Notes: generated by a model not told the origin, from the letters alone. Positions 1-8,870 are shown, counted from the stretch's first letter. The stretch is DNA of 64,000 nt from Cherax quadricarinatus (GCF_038502225.1 NC_091341.1:4870139-4934138); one strand, 5' to 3'. Made by a program: numbers and translations.

Positions 1-789
1 CTATGAAAAATGAGGTGAATCATAGAATTGATGAGGGAAAAAGAGTGAGTGGTGCACTTAAGAGTCTGTGGAGACAAAGAACTTTGTCCTTGGAGGCAAA
101 GAGGGGAATGTATGAGAGTATAGTTTTACCAACGCTCTTATATGGGTGTGAAGCGTGGGTGATGAATGTTGCAGCGAGGAGAAGGCTGGAGGCAGTGGAG
201 ATGTCATGTCTGAGGGCAATGTGTGGTGTGAATATAATGCAGAGAATTCGTAGTTTGGAAGTTAGGAGGAGGTGCGGGATTACCAAAACTGTTGTCCAGA
301 GGGCTGAGGAAGGGCTGTTGAGGTGGTTCGGACATGTAGAGAGAATGGAGCGAAACAGAATGACTTCAAGAGTGTATCAGTCTGTAGTGGAAGGAAGGCG
401 GGGTAGGGGTCGGCCTAGGAAGGGTTGGAGGGAGGGGGTAAAGGAGGTTTTGTGTGCGAGGGGCTTGGACTTCCAGCAGGCATGCGTGAGCGTGTTTGAT
501 AGGAGTGAATGGAGACAAATGGTTTTTAATACTTGACGTGCTGTTGGAGTGTGAGCAAAGTAACATTTATGAAGGGGCTCAGGGAAACCGGCAGGCCGGA
601 CTTGAGTCCTGGAGATGGGAAGTACAGTGCCTGCACTCTGAAGGAGGGGTGTTAATGTTGCAGTTTAAAAACTGTAGTGTAAAGCACACTTCTGGCAAGA
701 CAGTGATATAGTGAATGATGGTGAAAGTTTTTCTTTTTCGGGCCACCCTGCCTTGGTGGGAATCGGCCAGTGTGATAATAAAAAAAAAT
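1..789 (+). mobile_element. RTE-like LINE, 3' fragment with complete 3' UTR
   Basis: This is the 3' end of a non-LTR retrotransposon cut by the window edge. It consists of the C-terminal coding part (3-536) and a roughly 250-bp 3' UTR ending in an A-rich tail at 781-789, followed by a TA microsatellite. The last 60 bases hold a small hairpin (CCACC, 7-nt loop, GGTGG near 743-759) that recurs at the ends of the other copies near 2.2, 11.2, 15.8 and 40.6 kb. The 3' UTR is about 97% identical by eye to the copy at 15737-15996, so the family was active relatively recently. Confidence 0.85.
3..536 (+). CDS. RTE-like LINE ORF, C-terminal region (partial)
   Basis: The open frame of 177 residues has no stop until its natural end. 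It is the region downstream of the reverse transcriptase palm in an RTE-type LINE. Recognisable blocks are LPTLLYGCEAW (residues 43-53), the LRWFGHVERM block (106-115) and the basic GRRGRGRPRKGW stretch (131-142). Such blocks are shared by the C-termini of many animal RTE LINE proteins. The same protein region is encoded on the minus strand at 2497-2916 and, decayed, at 10640-10951 and near 27.1-27.4 kb. The 5' part lies outside the window, so the true start is not visible. The clade assignment rests on the RT of the second copy. Confidence 0.8.
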   Translation: MKNEVNHRIDEGKRVSGALKSLWRQRTLSLEAKRGMYESIVLPTLLYGCEAWVMNVAARRRLEAVEMSCLRAMCGVNIMQRIRSLEVRRRCGITKTVVQRAEEGLLRWFGHVERMERNRMTSRVYQSVVEGRRGRGRPRKGWREGVKEVLCARGLDFQQACVSVFDRSEWRQMVFNT

Positions 790-808
790 ATATGTATGTA
801 TATTTATG

Positions 809-904
<96 letters not shown>
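790..904. repeat. (TA)n microsatellite
   Basis: An almost pure TA dinucleotide run lies between the A-rich tail of the RTE LINE and the first MITE. The open frames here are Tyr-Ile repeats and are not genes. Confidence 0.95.
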
Positions 905-906
<2 letters not shown>

Positions 907-1123
907 TGCCTTATTATAACAAGCGCAGTTTAATTTAGCATATTCCAACTAAACATATTTTAGATAAATTTACAATTTAATAAGAGACACAGTGAAATAC
1001 ATTTTTTTTTCGTTGCGGTATTATTGCATGCACAAACTTTCGCTTGCCTTATTCTGCAAAAAGAGCGTTGCTATATAAGCCAAAATCGCAAGGTTTACCT
1101 ATTTGCCACGACATATAGGACAC
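905..1123 (+). mobile_element. TGTCGTGCCGAATA MITE, internally deleted copy
   Basis: This is a shortened copy of the element that is complete at 1726-2112. The left end keeps only CGTGCC, which is fused directly to the internal TTATTATAACAAG region. The right half runs to a degenerate terminal repeat (ATTTGCCACGACA, 1111-1123). It lies next to a TA run like the other copies. Confidence 0.75.
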
Positions 1124-1189
1124 ACAAAAAAATTCAGCCAAGTGCTCCAACTCTCTCAGGAAAGCTACATCATAACACAATATACAAGG

Positions 1190-1385
1190 AACAAGAACCT
1201 CTTACACATACCACGACTCAACCTGTCTAGGAACTCTATGTAAATAAAGGGTCCTTAAATTTGGAACTCCTTTCCAGAAAATGCTTAAAATCCTAATCTA
1301 TTACATACTTCAAAAAGAAGTTAAAAAGCACCTCCTTCATCTGGCTTAAATTATGCAACTCCAAATCCCCTGACTTACAAAATTC
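1190..1385 (+). pseudogene. LINE C-terminal remnant (low confidence)
   Basis: In shifting frames the stretch resembles the last part of a LINE polyprotein of the WN-S-LP...FKKKLKS type: AACTCCTTTCCAGAAAA is followed by TACTTCAAAAAGAAGTTAAAAAGC. The reading frame is broken and no RT core is present. It could be chance similarity. Confidence 0.35.
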
Positions 1386-1404
1386 AATATTTTATCGAAT
1401 TTAT

Positions 1405-1565
1405 GAAGCCTGGTCTGAGACCGGGTCGTGGGGCCGATGATCTTAAACATATTAATAGATAATCCTTTGATTTGTTCATGTGAGTATACCGCGAGGCCTG
1501 GCCATGGACCGGGCCGCGGGGGCGCTGACCCCCGAAGCATCCTCCAGGTGTATACGTCAGTAGAG
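1405..1565 (-). repeat. GC-rich interspersed repeat fragment
   Basis: A short GC-rich island (GACCGGGCCGCGGGGGCG near 1508-1525) sits in AT-rich surroundings. The complementary strand resembles a GC-rich repeat I associate with decapod genomes. No further copy is seen in this window and its class is unknown. Confidence 0.4.
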
Positions 1566-1623
1566 AACCAACGGGTTTAGACACTTGTTCGATACTTGGA
1601 TATCCGAGTGTTGCACAAGTGTC

Positions 1624-1625
<2 letters not shown>

Positions 1626-1699
<74 letters not shown>

Positions 1700-1725
1700 G
1701 TATATATATATGTATATATATATAA
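1626..1725. repeat. (TA)n microsatellite
   Basis: TA repeat with a few TATG interruptions, immediately left of the complete MITE. Confidence 0.95.
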
Positions 1726-2108
1726 TGTCGTGCCGAATATGTAAAACTGGTCATTTAGCAAGAACTCATTTAAAAGTAAGTCCTTTCTAAAATTTTCTCT
1801 TATACGTTTAAAGATATATTTTTTTCATTAATGTTAATATAAATTTTAATTTTGCTCCAAAAGAATCTTAGAAAACTTACCTAACCTTATTATAACAAGA
1901 ACAATTTATTTTAGCCTAACCCAACTAAATATATTTTAGATTTGTTTACAATAATTTAATACTAAATAAACACAGTGAAATATATTTTGTTCGTTATGTT
2001 CAGGATGATTTTGGCGAAATTATTGCATACACAAATTTTCATTTGTCTTATATGGCACGATGAGCCTTGCTATTTAAGCCAAGATCGCAAGTTCTGCCTA
2101 TTCGGCAC

Positions 2109-2112
<4 letters not shown>
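1726..2112 (+). mobile_element. MITE with 14-bp terminal inverted repeats, full length (387 bp)
   Basis: The element starts with TGTCGTGCCGAATA (1726-1739) and ends with the exact reverse complement TATTCGGCACGACA (2099-2112). It is bounded on both sides by TA dinucleotides that belong to long TA runs. It encodes no protein. Perfect terminal inverted repeats, short length, many copies and TA at the boundaries fit a Tc1/mariner-type non-autonomous element. A mobilising transposase is not visible in the window. Related copies lie at 905, 4765, 8471, 8871, 12286 and 61773. Confidence 0.85.

Positions 2113-2167
<55 letters not shown>
2113..2167. repeat. (TA)n microsatellite
   Basis: TA run between the MITE and the 3' end of the minus-strand RTE LINE. 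Confidence 0.95.
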
Positions 2168-2173
<6 letters not shown>

Positions 2174-2496
2174 ACTCGGCCGTCTCCCACCGAGATGGGG
2201 TGACCCAAAAAAGAAAGAAAATCCCCAAAAAGAAAATACTTTCATCATCATTCAACACTTTCACCACACTCACACATCACTGTTTTTGCAGAGGTGCTCA
2301 GAATACAACAGTTTAGAAGCATACACATATAAAGATACACAACATATCCCTCCAAACTGCCAATATCCCAAACTCCTCCTTTAAAGTGCAGGCATTGTAC
2401 TTCCCATTTCCAGGACTCAAGTCCGACTATATGAAAATAACCGGTTTCCCTGAACCCCTTCACTAAACATTACCCTGCTCACACTCCAACAGATTG

Positions 2497-2916
2497 TCAG
2501 GTCCCAAGTACCATTCGTCTCCATTCACTCCTATCTAACACGCTCACGCACGCTTGCTGGAAGTCCAAGCCCCTCGCCCACAAAACCTCCTCTACCCCCT
2601 CTCTCCAACCCTTTCGAGGACGACCCCTACCCCGCCTTCCTTCCCCTAAAGATTTATATGCTTTCCATGTCATTCTACTTTGATCCATTCTCTCTAAATG
2701 ACCAAACCACCTCAACAACCCCTCTTCTGTCCTATGACTAATACTTTTAACTCCACACCTTTTCCTAATCTCCACACTTCGAATTTTCTGCATAATATTT
2801 ACACACATTGCCCTTAAACAGGACATCTCCACTGCCTCCAACCGTCTCCTCGCTGCTGCATTTACCACCCAAGCTTCACACCCATATAAGAGTGTTGGTA
2901 CTACTATTCTTTCATA
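2497..2916 (-). pseudogene. RTE-like LINE ORF, C-terminal part downstream of the SINE insertion
   Basis: This is the 3' part of the LINE coding region after the SINE insertion. It carries the same LLRWFGHLERM and GRRGRGRPRKGW blocks as the copy at 3-536 and ends at the equivalent stop codon. Before the insertion it was continuous with the coding region at 3212-3450. Confidence 0.8.
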
Positions 2917-2929
2917 GATTCCCTTCTTT

Positions 2930-3198
2930 ACTCAAGAAATCGTAATGACACGATTGCAAACAAATCATACCCCCGGCCGGGATTGAACCCGCGGTCATAG
3001 TCTCAAAACTCCAGCCCGTCGCGTTAGCCACTAGACCAGCTAGCCACAATAAGATTCATCCAACTAGGTAACTTTCCTATGGTGTAGAAATATACCTAGT
3101 TGGATGAATCTTATTGTGGCTAGCTGGTCTAGTGGCTAACGCGACGGGCTGGAGTTTTGAGACTCTATGACCGCGGGTTCAATCCCGGCCGGGGGTAT
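2930..3198. mobile_element. Palindromic (foldback) tRNA-derived SINE, family A
   Basis: Two arms, 2963-3070 and 3093-3202, are reverse complements of each other and differ only by a 2-bp indel. They are separated by a 22-bp spacer. Each arm contains a tRNA-like unit with an A box (TGGTCTAGTGG) and a B box (GGTTCAATCCC), so pol III signals point both ways. The left end carries the extra segment CGAAATCG/AAATCGTAATGACACG seen at the ends of the other family members (17577-17893, 39477-39898, 30748-30818). The insertion split the RTE coding region. Confidence 0.85.
3125..3186 (+). promoter_or_regulatory. Internal pol III promoter (A box and B box) of the right SINE arm
   Basis: A box TGGTCTAGTGG is at 3125-3135 and B box GGTTCAATCCC at 3176-3186. 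The 40-bp spacing fits a tRNA-type type 2 promoter. The mirror-image boxes sit in the left arm on the minus strand. The cloverleaf itself is degenerate, so this is not a functional tRNA gene. Confidence 0.75.
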
Positions 3199-3211
3199 GA
3201 TTCCCTTCTTT

Positions 3212-3450
3212 GCCTCCATAGATAACGTTTTTTGACTCCACATATACCTCAACGCACCACTCGCCTTTTTTCCCTCATCAATTCTATGATTAACCTCATC
3301 CTTCATAAATCCATCCGCCGACACGTCAACTCCCAAGTATCTGAAAACATTCACTTCTTCCATACTCCTCCTCCCCAATTTGATATCCAATTTTTCTTTA
3401 TCTAAATCATTTGATACCCTCATCACCTTACTCTTTTCCATGTTCACTTT
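3212..3450 (-). pseudogene. RTE-like LINE ORF, segment between the in-frame stop and the SINE
   Basis: This continues the RT frame of 3451-4512 after a single in-frame TAG. It encodes the MEKSKVMRV and RYLGVDVSADG blocks of the RT thumb region and DEVNHRIDEGKKASGAL, which matches the first residues of the copy at position 3. The frame is then cut by the SINE. Confidence 0.8.
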
Positions 3451-4512
3451 CTACTTTCTACCTTTACACACATTCCCAAACTCATCCACTAACCTTTGCA
3501 ATTTTTCTTTAGAATCTCCCATAAGCACAGTATCATCAGCAAAATGTAGCTGTGTCAATTCCCATTTTGAATTTGATTCCCCAAAATTTAATCCCACCCC
3601 TCTCCCGAACACCCTAGCATTTACTTCCTTTACAACCCCATGTATAAATATATTAAACAACCATGGTGACATTACACATCCCTGTCTAAGACCTACTTTT
3701 ACCGGGAAGTAGTCTCCCTCTCTTCTACACACCCTAACCTGAGCCTCACTATCCTCATAAAAATTCTTTACAGCATTTAATAACTTACCACCTATTCCAT
3801 ATACTTGCAACATCTGCCACATTGCTCCTCTATCCACTCTATCATATGCCTTTTCTAAATCCATAAATGCAATAAAAGCTTCCCTACCTTTATCTAAATA
3901 CTGTTCACATATATGCTTCAATGTAAACACTTGATCTACACATCCCTTACCCACTCTGAAACCTCCCTGCTCATCCACAATCCTACATTCTGTCTTACCT
4001 CTAATTCTTTCAATTATAACCCTACCGTATACTTTTCCTGGTATACTCAGTAAACTTATTCCTTTATAATTTTTACAATCTCTTTTGTCCCCCTTCCCTT
4101 TATACAAAGGGACTATACATGCTCTCCGCCAATCCCTAGGTACCTTCCCCTCTTTCATACATTTATTAAACAAAAATACCAACCACTCCAACACTATATC
4201 CCCCCCTGCTTTTAACATTTCTGTCATGATCCCATCAGTTCCAGCTGCTTTACCCCCTTTCATTCTACGTAATGCCTCACGTACCTCCCCCACACTTACA
4301 TTCTGCTCTTCTTCACTCCTAAAAGATGGTATACCTCCCTGGCCAGTGCATGAAATTACCGCCTCCCTTTTTTCCTCAACATTTAAAAGTTCCTCAAAAT
4401 ATTCTCGCCATCTACCTAATACCTCCCTCTCCCCATCTACTAACTCCCCTACTCTGCTTTTAACTGACAAATCCATACTTTCCCTAGGCTTTCTTAACTT
4501 GTTTAACTCCAA
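3451..4512 (-). pseudogene. Reverse transcriptase core of the RTE-like LINE
   Basis: 353 residues of the RT of a non-LTR retrotransposon, which copies element RNA into DNA at a nicked target. Visible RT blocks in order are KAAGTDGI (about 90), the VPLYKGKGD and NYKGISLLS region (about 130-155), motif A FMDLEKAYDRV (about 215-225), LRQGCVMSPWLFNIF (about 275-290) and the catalytic FADD (residues 324-327, 3532-3543). Key aspartates are intact. A TAG codon ends the frame before the thumb is complete. The upstream endonuclease would lie in or beyond the N gap. A few codons upstream (4503-4660) read in another frame, so a frameshift is also present. Confidence 0.85.
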
Positions 4513-4664
4513 ATTTTTTTCTTATTTTCATTAAAATTTCTTGACAGTGCCTCTCCCACTCTATCATCTGCTCTCCTTTTGCACTCTCTCACCACTCTCT
4601 TCACCTTTCTTTTACTCTCCATATACTCTGCTCTTCTTATAACACTTCTGCTTTGTAAAAACCT

Positions 4665-4764
4665 NNNNNNNNNNNNNNNNNNNNNNNNNNNNNNNNNNNN
4701 NNNNNNNNNNNNNNNNNNNNNNNNNNNNNNNNNNNNNNNNNNNNNNNNNNNNNNNNNNNNNNNN
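4665..4764. other. Assembly gap (100 N)
   Basis: Exactly 100 N bases, the conventional placeholder for a gap of unknown size. The 5' half of the RTE LINE and most of a minus-strand MITE are missing here. Confidence 0.99.
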
Positions 4765-4803
4765 GTTCTTGCAATTTGACCAGTTTTACATATTCGGCAC
4801 GAC

Positions 4804-4804
<1 letters not shown>
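4765..4804 (-). mobile_element. MITE terminal fragment next to the gap
   Basis: Only the end of the TGTCGTGCCGAATA MITE is present. Its terminal repeat TATTCGGCACGACA lies at 4791-4804. The rest is lost in the gap. Confidence 0.85.

Positions 4805-4860
<56 letters not shown>
4805..4860. repeat. (TA)n microsatellite
   Basis: Pure TA run between the MITE end and the LINE fragment. Confidence 0.95.
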
Positions 4861-4863
<3 letters not shown>

Positions 4864-5869
4864 TTGACGGAGCAATGATCTGGGATAATCTAACGGGCTC
4901 AGAAACCAGACCTGCTCCCCCCCAACAACTACAAACAATCGCACTGGGATGGTCCAATAGTGGAAAATATAGCCTCAACGATGCTTCACAGTGTATCAGG
5001 GAAGGATAGAGCCCGCCTGCTGGCAGTGAGAGCCCCTCATGCTGGGGACTTTCTGTTGGCTGTTCCCAACTCCAGCCTTGGCACACGCCTCGACCCACAG
5101 ACCATCCGCATCGGTGTTGCCCTTCGACTTGCCGCCCCTATTCTCGCCGAACACAGGTGTATTTGTGGCAGTGAAGCAGCAGACCGATTCGGGTACCATG
5201 GTCTTGTGTGCCGTAAATCCGAGGGAAAGATTGCAAGACATGAGGAGGTTAATAACATTATCAAGAGGAGCCTCACAACAGCTGGATGCCCAGCAGTAAG
5301 GGAGCCACCCCAACTATGCAGATCTGATGGCAGCCAGAAGCGTCCAGATGGTATCACCCTTCAAGCCTGGACAGATGGGAAGCAGGTGGTGTGGGACTAT
5401 ACATGTGCATCTACCTTGGCTGATACCTATCTCCAATACACCAGGGAGGAAGGAGGGGCAGCTGCCAGCTTTAGGGGGTCCCAAAAGTCTAGAAAATATG
5501 GAGAACTTGCCCATCATTATATGTTTGTTCCCATAGGCTCAGAGACCCTTGGCTCATGGGGAAAGAGTGCATCTAATTTCCTTAAGGAGCTGGGAAAAAG
5601 ACTCATCAGGGTAACTAGGGATCCCAGGGCAGCTAGTTTTCTGTTCCAGCGGCTCAGCGCGGCTGTTCAAAGGGGTAATGCATGCTGCATTTTGGGCACA
5701 CGCCCCAGCTCTGAGGAGCTGGATGAGATTTTCGCCTTATAATCGGTGATACACACGTAACAACATGTACCTTATATGCCACCTTTATATCAACAATGTA
5801 TCTCTTAAATCTTCTGTGCCATATTATGTAATAAAATATTCCTATTGGTAAAAAAAAATAGTTTAAAAG
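4861..5869 (+). mobile_element. LINE with R2-like endonuclease region, copy 1 (5'-truncated)
   Basis: This is the 3' third of a non-LTR retrotransposon whose longer copies lie at 5870-8283 and 32705-35450. It begins abruptly after the TA run inside the coding region. It contains the zinc motif and nuclease-like domain, then a 3' UTR with AATAAAA near 5831. A run of eight C (about 4917-4924) breaks the upstream frame. Confidence 0.8.
4960..5742 (+). CDS. C-terminal zinc-finger and restriction-like endonuclease region of a LINE polyprotein
   Basis: Open frame of 260 residues. Residues 65-94 carry a compact CCHC arrangement (C67, C69, H80, C84) followed by R93-H94. Next comes an RPD triad at 128-130 and a WDYT block with D146. 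In R2, R4 and related site-selective LINEs a CCHC motif followed by (K/R)PD...D/E marks a PD-(D/E)XK endonuclease that nicks the target. That this protein has the same fold is inference from the motif order. The C-terminal block SFLFQRLSAAVQRGN is shared with the copies ending at 8192 and 35422. The first residues are after a frameshift, so no true start exists here. It is the best-preserved copy of this domain in the window. Confidence 0.7.
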   Translation: MENIASTMLHSVSGKDRARLLAVRAPHAGDFLLAVPNSSLGTRLDPQTIRIGVALRLAAPILAEHRCICGSEAADRFGYHGLVCRKSEGKIARHEEVNNIIKRSLTTAGCPAVREPPQLCRSDGSQKRPDGITLQAWTDGKQVVWDYTCASTLADTYLQYTREEGGAAASFRGSQKSRKYGELAHHYMFVPIGSETLGSWGKSASNFLKELGKRLIRVTRDPRAASFLFQRLSAAVQRGNACCILGTRPSSEELDEIFAL

Positions 5870-5899
5870 ATGGGGTGGTAGGGGAAGTGGAATATTCAA

Positions 5900-6544
5900 A
5901 TGGCTTCAGGAAGAAATCCAAATATTCTTCCTAGGGCGAAAAACACCCGCCAGGCAAATGCCAACAACAGGACACCCGACGCCTCAAAAATCAGAACCCA
6001 AATTAGCAAAAAAATAGAAGAGGGTAACACTATTGGGGCTCTGAGGCTTATAACCAGTGAGGATACCATCGCTCCCAAGGACGTAAGCACGGCGCAAGGT
6101 CTGAAGGACAAACATCCACCCAAGGCTCCCAGTACCAACACTGACCTCCCTGACATTGCAGCAGGCGAAGAGCATCTAACCTTACAGGATGCTGATGTGT
6201 ATAAAGCTGCTGTGCCATTTCCACAGGGCTCAGCAGGTTTCACCGGTTTAAGGCCTCAACACTTAAAACAAATACTCAATCCAGCACTTGGTGAGGTTTC
6301 AGAGAGGCTGCTGTCTGAACTCACCAAATTTTCCAACCTGTGCCTGGCTGGCAGTGTCCCAGAGGCCATCAGACCCCTTTTCTTTGGTGCCTCATTGTGT
6401 GCCCTCCGGAAAAAGGATGGCGGAATCAGGCCCATTGCAGTGGGTAACACCCTTCGGCGCCTAGTCGCCAAGGCTGCAGTAAGAAGGATGAGTCAAGAGG
6501 CTGCTGCAGTGCTGAAACCAACTCAGCTCGGTTTCGGCGTTTAA
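5900..6544 (+). pseudogene. LINE polyprotein, region before and at the start of the RT (copy 2)
   Basis: 214 residues. The tail KKDGGIRPIAVGNTLRRL (about 171-188) is the RT finger block in which a nucleotide-binding region begins. The middle GSAGFTGLRPQHLK (about 109-122) corresponds to the SPGPDG-type block of other LINE RTs. A TAA in place of the next codons truncates the frame. The text then continues in frame-shifted form with KLDFANAFNS, which holds the motif A aspartate (about 6610-6655). Confidence 0.75.
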
Positions 6545-6720
6545 CAGGGCTGTGAAGCAGCTGCCCACGCAGCACGAGTATATATCAAAAACATGTCCGA
6601 TGAAAAAGCCTTGGTCAAATTGGACTTTGCCAACGCTTTCAACTCAGAAGGGATGCTGCTCTCCAAGCAGTTTATAGAAACTTCCCTTCCCTTTATCCCT
6701 TCATAGAATAGTGTTATAGT

Positions 6721-6996
6721 GTGACTTCCAAACTATTGTTTGGGGACCATGAAATTGACTCATGTGAGGGAGTGCAACAGGGGGACCCTCTCGCCCCCTT
6801 TCTATTTTGTTTGGTCATCAAGGAAGTCACAGAAGCACTCTCCAGCGAGCTCAGTATCTGGTTCCTGGACGACGGTACCCTAGCTGGCACAACAGAATCT
6901 CTCCTAGAGGACATCAGTAAAATTAAAGACATGGGAGAAAGCCTGGGCCTTTCTTTAAACCCCACCAAATGTGAAATAGTTTCCACCAATCAATAG
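6721..6996 (+). pseudogene. RT catalytic core fragment (copy 2)
   Basis: 91 residues with GVQQGDPLAPFLFCL (motif B region) and the catalytic block WFLDDGT in place of the common F/YADD. LDDG keeps both metal-binding aspartates. The thumb-like LGLSLNPTKCEIV follows. A TAG ends the fragment. Confidence 0.8.
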
Positions 6997-7152
6997 ATGA
7001 TCCAGAATATTAGCGCCATTTTACCAGGAGCACGAGCCATTGATCCAGCCAACAGCACTCTCCTTGGTGCTCCTCTTGGGTCCAGTGCCATCGATCTGAT
7101 CCTAGAAAAAAAGTCTCAGACCTCCGGACGATGGAAAGCATAATGAAAGACA

Positions 7153-7659
7153 TTGACACACACACACTATGCCTTCTACCTACTCACCAGGTGCCTGTCA
7201 ATCCCAAAACCTACCTACTTTCTGAGATGCTCCCCAGCCTTCAGCAGTCCTAAACTCAAGGAATATGACTCTCTCCTTAAGACTATGCTAGAGTGTGTAT
7301 TGAATCTTTCCTTAGAAGATGGACAGTGGTTGCAAGCCTCACTTCCGGTCAGGCTTGGAGGGCTAGGAGTACGCAGATCCTCCCAGATTGCTCTACCAGC
7401 TTTCCTATCCTCTTCCATAGCATCAAACGAGTTGATAAGACAAATTCTTCCTGATACCCTCAGCGACTCAGCAGGAATAGAAGACCCTAGCTATGCCGGT
7501 GCCATCACTGAATGGGAGACTCTTGCTGCTCCAGCACCAAACCCTAGTGCAGCACTGGCTCACAGTCAATCTGGGAGGGCCCGATCACTGAAAAGGTGCT
7601 TGCCAACATGCTTAGGGCTGCAACATCAGATAGGGAGATTGCCAGTCTCCAGGCTGTGA
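7153..7659 (+). pseudogene. RT thumb and linker region (copy 2)
   Basis: 168 residues corresponding to the region after the RT palm. The block LPVRLGGLGVRRSSQIALPAF is repeated in copy 3 near 33.55-33.61 kb, which confirms the shared ancestry. The start is not genuine because the upstream text is frameshifted. Confidence 0.7.
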
Positions 7660-8192
7660 GCGCACCTCGCTCCAGGGACTTCCTGCAAACAGTTTATTTG
7701 CGGTGAAGCGCAAACAGACCAATACGGTCTACATGGTCTTAACTGTTCCAAAACCAAGGGCTGGCATGCAATGAGGTCATCGACATCATCAGGAGAACCC
7801 TTGCTACAGCTGGATGCCCAGCCGAGAGGGAGCCCTGATCACTAGCAGCCAACAATACCCACAACTCAGCAAACCACTCCGACGGGATCACCATCTATCC
7901 TTGGAAGAATGGCAAGCTCTTAGCATAGGACTATACCTGTGTGTTCACACTGGCTGACACCTATATTCATCACAGTGTGGGGCGACAGGGAGGAGTACAA
8001 GAATTTGTCCAAGTGGGAAAAAATGCCACACGTTTCCTTAAAGAATTGGGTTCCAGACTCATCGACACCACCAGGGACCCAAGGGCAGCCGCTTTCATGT
8101 TCCAGCGCCTCAGCGTAGCCATCCAGAGGGGAAATGCTTGCTGCATTACTTGGCTCGCATCCAGCCTCGGAGGAGCTGGAGGAAATTCATGA
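7660..8192 (+). pseudogene. Damaged zinc and endonuclease region (copy 2)
   Basis: Compared with copy 1, roughly 80 bases between the FLLAVP-like block and the zinc motif are deleted. The RPDG triad reads HSDG and the W before DYT is a TAG. The terminal block (7941-8192) remains open and carries MFQRLSVAIQRGN. The domain is dead in this copy. Confidence 0.75.
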
Positions 8193-8283
8193 TCTTTGAT
8201 ACGTTGTGCAATTGTATTCATGTTTGTTTTTTCTGTAAATGTATTCTATTTATTAATAAATGTTCACGTAGAATATAAAATAT

Positions 8284-8402
8284 ATAGGGGGTGGTAGGAG
8301 AAGAAAATATTCAAACAGCTCCATGGAGAACCTTGAGTTTTCCCTGAGGTACGTTTATTGTCTTCTCTGAGGATGAGGGTCCCCATTCCAGCTATAGAGG
8401 TG
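8284..8402 (+). repeat. Sequence following the LINE 3' end, shared with the start of copy 2
   Basis: The first 60 bases resemble 5873-5945, which lies right after copy 1. It may be part of the LINE (5' end of a further copy) or the target. The remainder (about 8345-8400) has no other match seen in the window. Confidence 0.45.
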
Positions 8403-8405
8403 GTA

Positions 8406-8470
<65 letters not shown>
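8403..8470. repeat. (TA)n microsatellite
   Basis: Pure TA run before a minus-strand MITE. Confidence 0.95.
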
Positions 8471-8476
<6 letters not shown>

Positions 8477-8798
8477 CAATATAGGTAAAACTTGCGATTT
8501 TGGCTTAAATAGCAACGCTCTTCTCGTCGTATAAGGCAAGCGAAAATCATTCTGAACCTTACGAAAAAAATACATTTCATTGTATTTGCTTATTATTAAA
8601 TTGATGTAATCTTATCTGCAATATATTTAGTTGGATTAGGCTAAATAAAATTGCGCTTTTTATAATAAGGTTAGGTAAGCTTTTTTAGGTCCTTTTGGTA
8701 CAAAATCATTAATTTTTACATTATCATAAATGATAAAATATATTTTAACGTATAAGAGAAAATTTTAGAAAGAACTTAATTTTAAATGAGTTTTTGAC

Positions 8799-8800
<2 letters not shown>
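8471..8800 (-). mobile_element. MITE, minus orientation, both ends degenerate
   Basis: The interior matches the full-length element (for example TTGGCTTAAATAGCAACGCT near 8499). The left terminal repeat is altered and the right terminal repeat is missing. It is bounded by TA runs on both sides. Confidence 0.8.

Positions 8801-8870
<70 letters not shown>
8801..8870. repeat. (TA)n microsatellite
   Basis: Pure TA run between two MITE copies. Confidence 0.95.

Larger units (their letters stand above)
2917..3211. other. 13-bp target-site duplication flanking the foldback SINE
   Basis: GATTCCCTTCTTT occurs at 2917-2929 and again at 3199-3211. Comparison with the uninterrupted LINE copy at the window start shows that only one copy belongs to the LINE. 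A 13-bp duplication is what LINE machinery makes by target-primed reverse transcription. Confidence 0.85.
2168..4664 (-). mobile_element. RTE-like LINE, 5' end lost in the N gap
   Basis: On the minus strand the element runs from the gap edge (4664) to an A-rich 3' tail at 2168-2175. The order is an upstream linker, RT palm (4512-3451), thumb and C-terminal region (3450-2497), then a 3' UTR with the terminal hairpin family (near 2176-2206). It is interrupted by a palindromic SINE at 2930-3198. The blocks NYKGISLLSIPGKV and LRQGCVMSPWLFNIF in the RT are typical of the RTE/L1-like side of LINEs rather than the CR1/jockey side. Confidence 0.85.
5870..8283 (+). mobile_element. LINE with R2-like endonuclease region, copy 2 (broken)
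   Basis: The copy is longer than copy 1 and follows it head to tail: N-terminal region (5900-6544), RT palm (6545-6996), thumb region (7153-7659), then a damaged endonuclease region to 8192 and a 3' UTR. Several stops and frameshifts split it. A similar stretch (GGGGTGGTAGG, then AATATTCAAA) occurs at 5873-5915 and again at 8283-8315, which suggests repeated use of one target or a tandem arrangement. Confidence 0.8.

Noticed and set aside
3100..3200. Functional tRNA gene
   Set aside because: A and B boxes are present but acceptor and anticodon stems do not pair; it sits in a palindromic SINE with target duplication.
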